Part shown: positions 1-7,205 of the stretch, piece after piece
Numbering within the stretch: position 1 is the first letter of the stretch
How the letters are laid out: each line of letters begins with the position of its first letter
Assembly (NCBI GenBank): GCA_945900935.1
Contig: CAMDKT010000087.1
Location: 1 to 13,533, forward strand
Source of the DNA: Candidatus Sulfopaludibacter sp. SbA3
GTDB lineage: Bacteria; Acidobacteriota; Terriglobia; Bryobacterales; Bryobacteraceae
Direction of reading: 5' to 3'
Length of the DNA: 13,533 nucleotides
The notes under the pieces: generated by a model
Seen by the model: the letters and a program-made list of their open reading frames with translations, nothing else
Told to the model about the DNA's origin: nothing
The model's database searches: none
Made by a program: the position numbers and the translations under genes

Positions 1-1
1 C

Positions 2-379
2 GACGGCGCGGCGGTGGGCGCGGCCAGCTATCGCGACTTTCTGATCTACGCGCGCGCCGTTGAAAATCTGGAGGGCGGCGTGATGCTCTCGTTCGGCTCC
101 GCGATCATGGCGCCGGAGGTCTATTTGAAAGCGTTGGCGATGGCGCGCAACGTGGCGCATCAGGAAGGCCGCGTGGTGCGCAGTTTCGCCACCGGCGTAT
201 TCGACATGGTGCCCATCGGCGGCGACATCCATCACGAACTGCCGAAAAGCGATCCGGGCTATTATTTCCGGCCGCACAAAACGATACTGGTTCGCACGGT
301 GGCCGATGGCGGTGAGAGCTTTTATTTCTGTGGGGATCATCGCGCGACGGTCCCCGCTCTGTGGGGCCTGACGAGATGA
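2..379 (+). CDS. C-terminal part of an unrecognised conserved protein (5' end outside window)
   Basis: The reading frame is open from the first bases of the window, so only the last roughly 125 residues are visible and the true start lies upstream. I do not recognise the family. The visible part has a glycine/alanine-rich stretch (GGVMLSFGSAIMAPEVYLKA), a basic segment, and then a motif-rich end with GGDIHHE, YYFRPHKTIL, RTVADGGESFY and GDHRATVPALW. These look like conserved active-site or binding loops rather than a membrane or structural protein. No signal peptide or membrane segment is visible in this part. Its stop codon overlaps the start of the PfkB kinase in an ATGA, so the two are probably co-translated, and a role in sugar or sugar-phosphate metabolism is a reasonable but unproven guess. 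Base usage is G-rich at silent positions, like the two kinases that follow. Confidence 0.75.
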   Translation, partial: DGAAVGAASYRDFLIYARAVENLEGGVMLSFGSAIMAPEVYLKALAMARNVAHQEGRVVRSFATGVFDMVPIGGDIHHELPKSDPGYYFRPHKTILVRTVADGGESFYFCGDHRATVPALWGLTR

Positions 380-1338
380 CGACTGCGGAATTGCTCAACA
401 AAATCGCGGGGCTGCGCGTGCTTGTTGTGGGCGATATTTGCCTGGACCGGTGGTGTTGGTACGACCCGGCGCTGGCGTTGCCTTCGGCTGAGACGGGCAT
501 CCCTAGAATTGGCGTGGCGCGCACCGAGGTCACTCCGGGAGCGGGCGGCACGGTAGCCAACAACGTGGCCGCGTTTGGCGCGAATGTGGCGGTGCTTGGT
601 GTCACCGGCGCTGACGGGTATGCATGGGAACTGCGTCAGGCGCTGGCCGCGCGAGGCATTGACGGGTCATTGCTGCTGGAAGTGCCCGCGTTGCAGACCT
701 TCACCTACACCAAGCTCATCAACGCGGAAACAGGGGCGGAGGATTTGCCCCGCGTTGATTTCGTCGTCACGCGAGCGTTGACGGAAGATGTGGAAATGCT
801 GCTGGTGCGGCGGTTGCTGGACAATGCGGAACGATTTGACGTGATCCTGGTCAGCGATCAGGCGGAAACCACGGCGGGCGGTGTTGTTACGCCAACAGTG
901 CGCGGCGCGATCAAGTCAACGGCGGCGGCGAACCCGGAAAAAGTCGTGTGGGTGGATTCCCGGACACGCGCCGAGCATTTTCAAGGCGTTATCGTGAAAC
1001 CGAATTTGAAGGAAGCGACGGAAGCGTCGATGCGGGCCCTGGGCCGCGTGGACTTTCCAGCCCTCCGCGCACACTGCGCGGCGCCGCTGCTCATTGTCAC
1101 TCACGGCGGCGAAGGTGTGCGTATTTACGATCCCGAGGGCGAACGCTGGGTGAAGGCCGAGGGCATTCCGAACCCTGTCGATATCTGCGGCGCGGGCGAT
1201 AGTTTCAGCGCGGGCGCGGCATGCGCATACGCCGTCACGCGGGACGCTGTGGCGGCGGCGGAGTTCGGCAATCGCGTCGCCTCGATCACCATCATGAAGA
1301 AGGGCACCGGCATAGCCACGCCAGCCGAGTTGTTATGA
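376..1338 (+). CDS. PfkB-family sugar kinase, HldE N-terminal-domain-like
   Basis: A predicted ATP-dependent sugar or sugar-phosphate kinase of 320 residues. The N-terminus (LRVLVVGDICLDRWCWYD, residues 13-30), the PSAETGIPRI segment near 36-45 and the glycine-rich GAGGTVANNVAAFGA near 55-69 resemble the heptose-7-phosphate kinase half of HldE/RfaE. The C-terminal PfkB signature GAGDSFSAG is at 272-280, with the catalytic aspartate at D275. A VKPNLKEA segment at 208-215 matches the nucleotide-side region of the family. There is no cytidylyltransferase domain, so it is a stand-alone kinase. I chose the ATG at 376 because it forms an ATGA overlap with the upstream stop; a GTG at 361 would add five residues. 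The gene ends in another ATGA overlap with the ROK kinase. The substrate could be a heptose phosphate for lipopolysaccharide or another sugar; the sequence does not decide. Confidence 0.88.
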   Translation: MTTAELLNKIAGLRVLVVGDICLDRWCWYDPALALPSAETGIPRIGVARTEVTPGAGGTVANNVAAFGANVAVLGVTGADGYAWELRQALAARGIDGSLLLEVPALQTFTYTKLINAETGAEDLPRVDFVVTRALTEDVEMLLVRRLLDNAERFDVILVSDQAETTAGGVVTPTVRGAIKSTAAANPEKVVWVDSRTRAEHFQGVIVKPNLKEATEASMRALGRVDFPALRAHCAAPLLIVTHGGEGVRIYDPEGERWVKAEGIPNPVDICGAGDSFSAGAACAYAVTRDAVAAAEFGNRVASITIMKKGTGIATPAELL

Positions 1339-2189
1339 ACACGCTGGCGATCGACATCGGCGGGACCAAGTTCACTGTCGCCGTTTTCAACGATACGGGC
1401 GCAATGATCCGCCGCGAGTCCCGTGTCACCGACCGCGAGGGCGGCAAGGACTGGATGCTCAACCGGATTGCGGCAGTGACGCGGGAGTGGGCAATGCCGC
1501 TGCATCGATGCGCGATCGGCTTCGGTGGCCCGGTGGCCTTTGAAAAGCAAGTGGTGGCATTGTCGACCCACGTTGGCGGCTGGGCGAATTTTGATCTATG
1601 CGGCTGGGTGCGCCGCGAGTTGGGGATTGACGCGGTTGTGCTGGACAACGACGCGAACGTTGGCGCGTTGGGCGAGGGCATTCATGGCGCGGGCCGCGGC
1701 TTCCGTCCGCTGTTCTACATGACGCTGTCAACCGGAATCGGCGGCGGAATCCTGACAGAAAACGGCGTCTATCGCGGCGCTGATTCCTACGCCGGGGAAC
1801 TGGGCCATCTCACCATTCGTCCCGGCGGCCCGGACTGCCTTTGCGGCTCGCAGGGCTGCTTTGAACGCATGTGCTGCGGGCTGTGGCTGGAGCGCGATTA
1901 TGGCAAGGCCGCCAAAGAATTGCTTGAGGACCCGGCGTTCGTTGAGAGCTACGTGGTCAATCTGGCGTTGGGATTGAAAGCCTGCGTGATGCTGTTGAAC
2001 CCGGCGCGCATCGTCATCGGCGGCGGCATCGGCAAGGCTGGCGACAAGCTGTTTGTCCCCCTGCGAAAGGAACTGAGACGGCAAGTAACAACGTGGAGCC
2101 GGGCGCGCCTGGACATCGTGCCGGCCGCTCTTGGGGACGACTCTGTTTTGTACGGCGCGCTGGAACTGGCGCGGCTAAGCCGCGTGTAA
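1335..2189 (+). CDS. ROK-family sugar kinase (glucokinase-like)
   Basis: A predicted cytoplasmic kinase of 284 residues that phosphorylates glucose, an amino sugar or a similar hexose. The ATP phosphate-binding loop is AIDIGGTKFTVAV at residues 5-17. The catalytic aspartate is D106 in LDNDANVGALGE, and a second glycine-rich loop (LSTGIGGGI) is at 131-139. The ROK zinc signature is complete: E155 and H158 in AGELGH, then CLCGSQGC with C168, C170 and C175. IVIGGGIG at 226-233 is the adenosine-side loop. There is no N-terminal helix-turn-helix, so it is an enzyme and not a ROK repressor. The ATG at 1335 overlaps the previous stop; the frame is also open upstream to 1221, but that would place the IDIGGT loop about 40 residues too far in. 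Its last 15 bases overlap the 3' end of the ABC ATPase gene on the other strand. Confidence 0.9.
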   Translation: MNTLAIDIGGTKFTVAVFNDTGAMIRRESRVTDREGGKDWMLNRIAAVTREWAMPLHRCAIGFGGPVAFEKQVVALSTHVGGWANFDLCGWVRRELGIDAVVLDNDANVGALGEGIHGAGRGFRPLFYMTLSTGIGGGILTENGVYRGADSYAGELGHLTIRPGGPDCLCGSQGCFERMCCGLWLERDYGKAAKELLEDPAFVESYVVNLALGLKACVMLLNPARIVIGGGIGKAGDKLFVPLRKELRRQVTTWSRARLDIVPAALGDDSVLYGALELARLSRV

Positions 2190-2852
2190 TTGCCCGTCGC
2201 GCATGTGCACCACGCGGTCCGCATACGCCGCCGCGTCCGGGTTGTGCGTGATCATCAGGATGGTCTGCCCGAGCCGTTTATTCAAATCGCGCAATAGGCC
2301 CAAAACGGCCGTCGAGTTCTCGGTGTCCAGATTTCCCGTCGGCTCGTCGGCAAGCAGAATCGCCGGATGATTGACAATCGATCGCGCAATCGCCACGCGC
2401 TGCTGTTCGCCGCCGCTCAACTGGCGCGGCTTGCGGTCCATTTTGTCGGTGATGCCAAGCGCGTCCAATACCTCAAGAAACTGCTTGTCGAGCGGGCCCT
2501 TCACATGGGCGATGTCGCGCGCGATTTTAATGTTGTCGCCCACCGTGAGCGTTGGCAGCAAATTGTATTTCTGGAACACGAAACCGACAGACGTTTTGCG
2601 CAGCCGCGTGCGGTCACTGTCGCTCATCTTCATCAGATCCTGGCCGTCGATCATCACTGTGCCCGCGGTGGGAGGCGTGAGTCCGCCCAGAATGTGGAAC
2701 AGCGTTGACTTACCCGAGCCCGACGGCCCAACCACCGCCAGAAACTCGCCGCGTTCGACGGCCAAATCCACGCCCCGCAGCGCGTGGACATCCACTTCGC
2801 CGGAGCGAAACGTCTTTCGCAAATCGCGAATGCCGATGATTGGCTTAGTCAT
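2175..2852 (-). CDS. ABC transporter ATP-binding protein, LolD/MacB type
   Basis: The 225-residue ATPase of a MacB/LolCDE-type ABC system, expected on the cytoplasmic face of the inner membrane. All nucleotide-binding motifs are visible: Walker A GPSGSGKST at 42-50, Q-loop glutamine Q94 in FVFQKYNLLP, signature LSGGEQQR at 145-152, Walker B ILLADEP at 165-171 with E170 as catalytic base, D-loop NLD at 174-176, and H-loop H203. The FQKYNLLP and LADEPTGNLD sequences are typical of the LolD/MacB/DevA branch that works with FtsX-like permeases. The ATG lies within the last codons of the permease gene (8-base ATGACTAA overlap), so the two are almost certainly made and act together. No membrane-fusion partner gene is adjacent, so the cargo (lipoprotein, peptide, lipid or drug) is unknown. 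Confidence 0.93.
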   Translation of the reverse strand: MTKPIIGIRDLRKTFRSGEVDVHALRGVDLAVERGEFLAVVGPSGSGKSTLFHILGGLTPPTAGTVMIDGQDLMKMSDSDRTRLRKTSVGFVFQKYNLLPTLTVGDNIKIARDIAHVKGPLDKQFLEVLDALGITDKMDRKPRQLSGGEQQRVAIARSIVNHPAILLADEPTGNLDTENSTAVLGLLRDLNKRLGQTILMITHNPDAAAYADRVVHMRDGQLHAA

Positions 2853-3939
2853 AAGACAACGACTCCAATGCGTCCTGCCGCGAGGCCTTGATTGCGGGAT
2901 AAAATACTCCCAGCAGCGCGCCGCCCAGCGTGATTCCGCTCGCTATCGGCCACCACTCATAGACAATCGCCTGTGTCATCGACGCGGGGATAAATGTCGC
3001 AATCATCCACTGCGTCACATAGCTCATTCCGATTCCAAAGGCGCTGCCGATCACCGCCAAAAGTATCGTTTCCCGAAGCAGTATGCCGAGCACGTAACCC
3101 TGTCCGGCGCCCAGCGCCTTCAGAATGCCAATTTCCCGCGTGCGCTCCAAAATGGCGGTATACATCGCCAAAAATACCACCAAAAAGCCAAACAACACGC
3201 TCAGCGAAATCACCACGCCAATAAACGTCTTCAGCTCTGGAACGCTATTGACGGAGAACTGCGAAGCCAGTTCATCCATGGAATAGATCGGGTAGTCCGG
3301 CAACGTCTTCTTCAAATGCGTAATCACTTCCGCGGACTTCGACAGATCGTCGAGTTTCACGTAGATCACTGAGACCTTCCCCGTCGTCGCGGTCACGTCC
3401 TGCAATATTTTCTTCGGCAACATCATTCGCGTCAACTTGCCGCCGCGGAAGATGCCCGATACGATCCAATCCCGGTTCAAAATCTTGACCGTCGAGCCGG
3501 CCTTCAACTTCTTTTCCTTGGCGAAATACTCGTCAATAATCGCTTCCTGAGCGTCCTTGAACGGGCGGCCCGAAAGGAATGTGAAGCCGCCGCTCATCTT
3601 CGTCAGTTCTTCGAAATCAACGCCGTGGACCGTGCTCACCCCGCCCAGCGGGTATATGACGACGCCCGTGGATTGCGCGACGTGCGGCTGTTCCAAGACC
3701 CATGCCACCAGCTTCTCGTTAATGTTCGGCGGGGCAATGCCTATCACCGACGATCCCGATGGCCGAATGATTATGTCCGCGCCGACTCCCCGCGTCCGCG
3801 CTTCCTGCTCGCGCAACATGCCTTCGCCGACACCGACCAATGTCAGCATCATCGTGACACCCAGCCCGATCGCCAGCGAACTCAGCAGCGTCCTCACCGG
3901 CCGATGCTTTAGATTCTCCCAAACCAACTTATAGACCAA
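2845..3939 (-). CDS. ABC transporter permease, FtsX/MacB/DevC type
   Basis: The membrane subunit paired with the ATPase encoded just downstream, 364 residues from the chosen start. A first membrane helix lies at about residues 19-38 (SSLAIGLGVTMMLTLVGVG). A roughly 200-residue extracytoplasmic MacB-like domain follows, and then three helices at about 238-262, 286-310 and 330-350. The cytoplasmic coupling segment ERTREIGILKALGAG at 265-279 is the hallmark of the FtsX domain. No ATG is available in frame near the N-terminus. I chose the TTG at 3939, which gives MVYKLVWENLKHRPVRTLL; a second TTG at 3927 is possible, and a TTG at 4017 would overlap the divergent phosphorylase gene. The layout with four helices and one large periplasmic domain fits mechanotransmission-type exporters such as LolCE or MacB. 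Confidence 0.88.
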   Translation of the reverse strand: MVYKLVWENLKHRPVRTLLSSLAIGLGVTMMLTLVGVGEGMLREQEARTRGVGADIIIRPSGSSVIGIAPPNINEKLVAWVLEQPHVAQSTGVVIYPLGGVSTVHGVDFEELTKMSGGFTFLSGRPFKDAQEAIIDEYFAKEKKLKAGSTVKILNRDWIVSGIFRGGKLTRMMLPKKILQDVTATTGKVSVIYVKLDDLSKSAEVITHLKKTLPDYPIYSMDELASQFSVNSVPELKTFIGVVISLSVLFGFLVVFLAMYTAILERTREIGILKALGAGQGYVLGILLRETILLAVIGSAFGIGMSYVTQWMIATFIPASMTQAIVYEWWPIASGITLGGALLGVFYPAIKASRQDALESLSYD

Positions 3940-3990
3940 GTATTCATTATATCCCCCCGCGTCTGCTACCCTGAAACTTCCTCTTGCATC
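3940..3990. promoter_or_regulatory. Divergent intergenic region with a candidate -10 box for the ABC operon
   Basis: This 51-base gap separates the divergent permease and phosphorylase genes and must hold or adjoin both promoters. On the minus strand a perfect TATAAT lies at 3951-3946, preceded at 18 bases by a weak TTCAGG. If it is the -10 box, transcription would begin almost on the TTG at 3939, giving a leaderless or near-leaderless message. A GGGGGG run on the same strand could instead serve as a distant ribosome site. On the plus strand no good -35/-10 pair and no clear Shine-Dalgarno sequence is seen before the ATG at 3991. The promoter call is a motif match only. Confidence 0.35.
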
Positions 3991-6534
3991 ATGTCGTTCC
4001 AGATTCGTCCGCAACAAGAATTCCTAGTACAGCCAGCCCTTCCCGCCGCCCTGTCGCGCCTTTCCGAACTTGCTCATAACCTATTGTGGGTTTGGGACCG
4101 CGACCTGCGCAGCATGTTCCGCCGCCTTGACGCCGCCGAATGGCGCACTTCCTCGCACAACCCGGTGCGCATGTTGGGTCAAGTCTCCCAATCCACCCTC
4201 GAAAAAGCCGCGGCCGACCCGCGTTTCGTCGCCATGTACAACAAGGCTTGCGACAAACTCGATGCCTACATGGCGGCCACGCCCGTTGACGACGGCAAGC
4301 TGATCGCCTATTTCTCCATGGAATACGGCCTTTCCGAATGCCTACCCATCTATTCCGGCGGCCTGGGCGTTCTCTCCGGCGACCACTTGAAGGCCGCCTC
4401 GGATCTCGCCTTGCCCCTGGTCGGCGTGGGACTCCTGTATCAAAAAGGGTATTTTCGCCAGTCGCTGAACCCCGACGGCTGGCAGATTGAAAAGTCCCCG
4501 GAAAACGATTTTTATACTCTGCCCCTGACTCCGGTCTTGAACGAAGACGGCTCGGAATTGACCGTGGATGTGCCCATGCCCGGCGGCGGCATCTTTGCCA
4601 AGGTTTGGAAAATTCAGGTCGGCCGCGTTCGCCTGTTCCTGCTGGATACGAACATTCCGCAAAACACAAACCAGGAAATGCGGGACATCACCGATTCCCT
4701 TTACGGCGGTGATTCCCACACGCGCATCCGGCAGGAGATCGTCCTCGGCATCGGCGGCCTCCGCGCGCTCCGCGCTCTCGGGATCCTGCCCACCGTCTTC
4801 CACATGAACGAAGGCCACTCGGCCTTCCTCGCGGTCGAGCGCATCCGAACGCTCATGGACCTCCACGGCTTGAATTTCGACGAAGCCATAGAGACTTGCC
4901 GCGCCAACAACGTCTTCACCACCCACACGCCCGTACCCGCCGGCATCGATCACTTTGACACCGGCCTCATGCACTACTACTTTCGCGAGTATTGCGAAAA
5001 CACCGGTTTTTTCATGGACCAACTCCTTTCGCTTGGACGCCGGAATCCAAGCGATCAGGGCGAGGCGTTCTCCATGGCCATCCTTGCCATCAAGACCAGT
5101 TGCTGGCGCAACGCCGTCAGCAGACTGCACGGCGCCGTCTCCCGCGATATGTGGCAGGATCTCTGGCCCAACGTACCTGCGTGGGAAGTGCCCATCACCC
5201 ATGTCACTAACGGCGTCCATCTCCGCTCCTGGGTCAACGGCGACCTGGTCCAGCTTTACGACAGCTATCTGCAGCCCGACTGGCGGGAAAAGGCCACCGA
5301 CCCGGAGACGTGGAAACTGGTCGACGACATTCCCGATCGCGAGATTTGGGAAGCGCACAAGAAGCGAAAGCGCCAGTTGATTGTCTTCGTGCGCCATCGG
5401 CTGGTGCATGCCGCGCAGCAGCGAAAAACGTCGCCGTCCGAAGCGCGGCGATTGTCCGAAGCGCTGGATCCGGCGGCGTTCACCATCGGCTTCGCCCGCC
5501 GCTTCGCAACCTATAAACGCGCCACGCTGTTTCTCCGCGATCTGCCGCGATTGAAACGGCTTCTCACCAATCACCGCATGCCCGTGCAGATCCTCATCGC
5601 CGGCAAAGCGCACCCCAAGGACATCCCAGGAAAATCGCTCATTCGCGAAATCTTCCAGCTCTCTCGCGACCCCGAGCTAGCCAATCGCCTCATTTTCGTT
5701 GAGGATTACTCCATCGCCGTCGCCCGCGAACTCGTTCACGGTGTCGACGTTTGGCTCAACAATCCGCAACGCGGCGAAGAAGCCTGCGGCACCTCCGGCA
5801 TGAAGGCTGGTATCAACGGCGTCCTGAATCTATCCATCCTCGACGGCTGGTTCGACGAATCCGACGACGTCTCCGGCGGCTGGACCATCGGTGATCGCGA
5901 ATCGTACTCCGAAGATCAGGACGAGATCCACGCCTCTTCCATTCTTTCGCTCCTCGAAAATGAAATCGTTCCGCTCTATTACGCCGCCCGCGCCGACGAA
6001 GTGCCCGAGGAGTGGGTGCGGCGTATGAAGCAGTCCATTAAAGCGCTGACGCCGCAGTATGATGCCCGCCGCATGTTGGACGACTACTCGCGCCTGCTTT
6101 ACAACCCCGCGCACGCCTACCGCGAGGAGACCCGCGCCGGCGACTTTGCCCGCAGCCGCGACCGCGCCGCGTGGGACAAGCACGTCCAGGCCGCCTGGCC
6201 GTCCGTGCGCTTCGTTGACATAAGCGCGCCGCCGCACGGAACGTTACTCTCCGGCCATCCCATGCCCATGCGTGTACTCGTCGATCTCGCCAACCTCGCT
6301 CCAGGCGATGTGCGCGTCGAAGCCGTCGTCGGCCGTATCGATTCCAACGGCGCTCTCGGAGATGCCGAAATCGTCTCGCTCGCGCCGCTGGAGCAGAGTG
6401 GCACCGCCTGGGCTTTTGGTTGCAACTACGCGCCCACCCACACCGGCCGGCTCGGTTGCGCTTTCCGCATTTCGAGCAATCATTTCGATCAACCACTTAC
6501 CCGTCCCACCAACGCGCTGCTGAAGTGGAGCTAG
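3991..6534 (+). CDS. glgP: Alpha-glucan (glycogen/maltodextrin) phosphorylase, GT35, DUF3417 type
   Basis: This PLP-dependent enzyme releases glucose 1-phosphate from the non-reducing ends of glycogen or maltodextrins. The 847 residues fit the short archaeal/bacterial type that begins with a DUF3417 domain. That domain is visible at about 14-120 (LAHNLLWVWDRDLRSMFRRL). The catalytic part begins with AYFSMEYG near 106 and GGLGVLSGDHLKAASDL near 123-139. THTPVPAGIDHFD lies near 310, FARRFATYKRA near 501, and the PLP lysine K605 sits in EEACGTSGMKAG. The last roughly 120 residues form a beta-rich tail seen in this subgroup. The ATG at 3991 gives a normal N-terminus. The gene stands alone on its strand, 33 bases before the DUF1552 remnant. 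Together with the kinases at 376-2189 it could feed glucose units into glycolysis. No glycogen synthase or branching gene is in view. Confidence 0.95.
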   Translation: MSFQIRPQQEFLVQPALPAALSRLSELAHNLLWVWDRDLRSMFRRLDAAEWRTSSHNPVRMLGQVSQSTLEKAAADPRFVAMYNKACDKLDAYMAATPVDDGKLIAYFSMEYGLSECLPIYSGGLGVLSGDHLKAASDLALPLVGVGLLYQKGYFRQSLNPDGWQIEKSPENDFYTLPLTPVLNEDGSELTVDVPMPGGGIFAKVWKIQVGRVRLFLLDTNIPQNTNQEMRDITDSLYGGDSHTRIRQEIVLGIGGLRALRALGILPTVFHMNEGHSAFLAVERIRTLMDLHGLNFDEAIETCRANNVFTTHTPVPAGIDHFDTGLMHYYFREYCENTGFFMDQLLSLGRRNPSDQGEAFSMAILAIKTSCWRNAVSRLHGAVSRDMWQDLWPNVPAWEVPITHVTNGVHLRSWVNGDLVQLYDSYLQPDWREKATDPETWKLVDDIPDREIWEAHKKRKRQLIVFVRHRLVHAAQQRKTSPSEARRLSEALDPAAFTIGFARRFATYKRATLFLRDLPRLKRLLTNHRMPVQILIAGKAHPKDIPGKSLIREIFQLSRDPELANRLIFVEDYSIAVARELVHGVDVWLNNPQRGEEACGTSGMKAGINGVLNLSILDGWFDESDDVSGGWTIGDRESYSEDQDEIHASSILSLLENEIVPLYYAARADEVPEEWVRRMKQSIKALTPQYDARRMLDDYSRLLYNPAHAYREETRAGDFARSRDRAAWDKHVQAAWPSVRFVDISAPPHGTLLSGHPMPMRVLVDLANLAPGDVRVEAVVGRIDSNGALGDAEIVSLAPLEQSGTAWAFGCNYAPTHTGRLGCAFRISSNHFDQPLTRPTNALLKWS

Positions 6535-6567
6535 CCAGCCGTCGCGTCTTTGATAAACTGCGGCTGC

Positions 6568-6882
6568 GTGCCATTTTTCTTCTTATTCGCAGCCGCCCTC
6601 GCCGCGGAACTCCCGCCCGATGCCCGCGTGTTCATTGACGATGAGAGCAAACTCAAACAGCTCGAAGCCATCGACGCCTGGCACATGAAGCTGTTGGCCG
6701 AGCTGTTCGGCAAACTAAATGGCGTCCAAGAGGGCGGCGAATCGCTGCCTGATCGCTCCATGGGCACGCCGAACAACATGCCCGTCCTCCTCGCTGGCGG
6801 CGGTTTCAAACACGGCCAGCACTTGGCGTTCGATAAATTCGCCAGCGCGACCGGCGCCATGCGCGGCATGGAAATGACATGA
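6568..6882 (+). pseudogene. Remnant of a DUF1552-family secreted protein, with a signal-peptide-like start
   Basis: An open frame of 104 codons from a GTG at 6568 (a TTG at 6550 is also possible). Residues 1-14 (MPFFFLFAAALAAE) look like a short signal peptide. From about residue 35 onward it resembles the C-terminal end of DUF1552 proteins: WHMKLLAELFGKLNGVQEG, then NMPVLLAGGGFKHGQHLAFDK at 70-90, then SATGAMRGMEM. Full proteins of this family are about 400-450 residues. As I recall the family, a segment with a GS...SH motif normally lies between DRSM and NMP, and about 20 residues normally follow AFDK; both seem to be missing here without breaking the frame. The bulk of the N-terminal domain is also absent. 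Its stop overlaps the next start (ATGA). It may still be translated as a small secreted product, but I judge it a decayed gene. The family assignment rests on the 70-90 motif. Confidence 0.6.
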
Positions 6883-7205
6883 CCGCCGCCGGTTTTCGTA
6901 AACTCGCGCTGCAGCTTCCGGAAGCGACGGAAGGGGAACATTTCGGCGTCGCCGATTTCCGCGTCGTCAATAAGATCTTCGCCACACTTGCCTACGAAAA
7001 GCAAGGTTGTGGCGTACTCATGTTGACCCCGGAACAGCAGGAAGGCGTAGTCGCCGACGCCCCCGAAATCTTCTCGCCGGTCCCCAACGCCTGGGGCCGC
7101 AAAGGCGCGACTGTCGTTAAACTCTCCGCCGTCAACACCGACATTTTGAAAGCCGCACTTCGCACCGCGTGGCTCCGCCGCGCGCCGAAAAAACTCCACA
7201 CATGA
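6879..7205 (+). CDS. YjbR/MmcQ-like protein (cyanophage CyaY-fold DNA-binding family)
   Basis: A 108-residue single-domain protein matching the YjbR/MmcQ family. It shows the family's order of elements: an N-terminal helix with FRKLALQLPEATEGEHFG, a beta-rich centre (FRVVNKIFATLAYEKQGCGVLMLTPEQQ), and the end GRKGATVVKLSAVNTDILKAALRTAW followed by RRAPKKL. The family has a CyaY-like fold and is usually called DNA-binding, but the biochemical role is poorly known. The ATG at 6879 overlaps the stop of the DUF1552 remnant and the stop at 7205 overlaps the start of the dehydrogenase gene, each as an ATGA, so it is embedded in an operon. No signal peptide or membrane segment is seen. Confidence 0.85.
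   Translation: MTAAGFRKLALQLPEATEGEHFGVADFRVVNKIFATLAYEKQGCGVLMLTPEQQEGVVADAPEIFSPVPNAWGRKGATVVKLSAVNTDILKAALRTAWLRRAPKKLHT

Noticed and set aside
2150..2250. A replication terminus at the skew change.
   Set aside because: The skew switch alone cannot separate a terminus from an inversion or a misassembly, and no dif-like site was identified; it is kept as a finding rather than a feature.
2371..3372. Plus-strand open frame of 333 codons across the ABC ATPase/permease junction.
   Set aside because: It runs antisense to Walker A, Q-loop and FtsX motifs and has no coherent protein features.
4342..5613. Minus-strand open frame of 423 codons opposite the glucan phosphorylase gene.
   Set aside because: It is antisense to conserved GT35 motifs and shows no recognisable domain; it arises from the codon bias of the real gene.
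6528..6567. Inverted CAGCCG...CGGCTG after the phosphorylase gene as a terminator.
   Set aside because: The stem is only six pairs with a loop of about 19 bases and no T-run, which is too weak to support.
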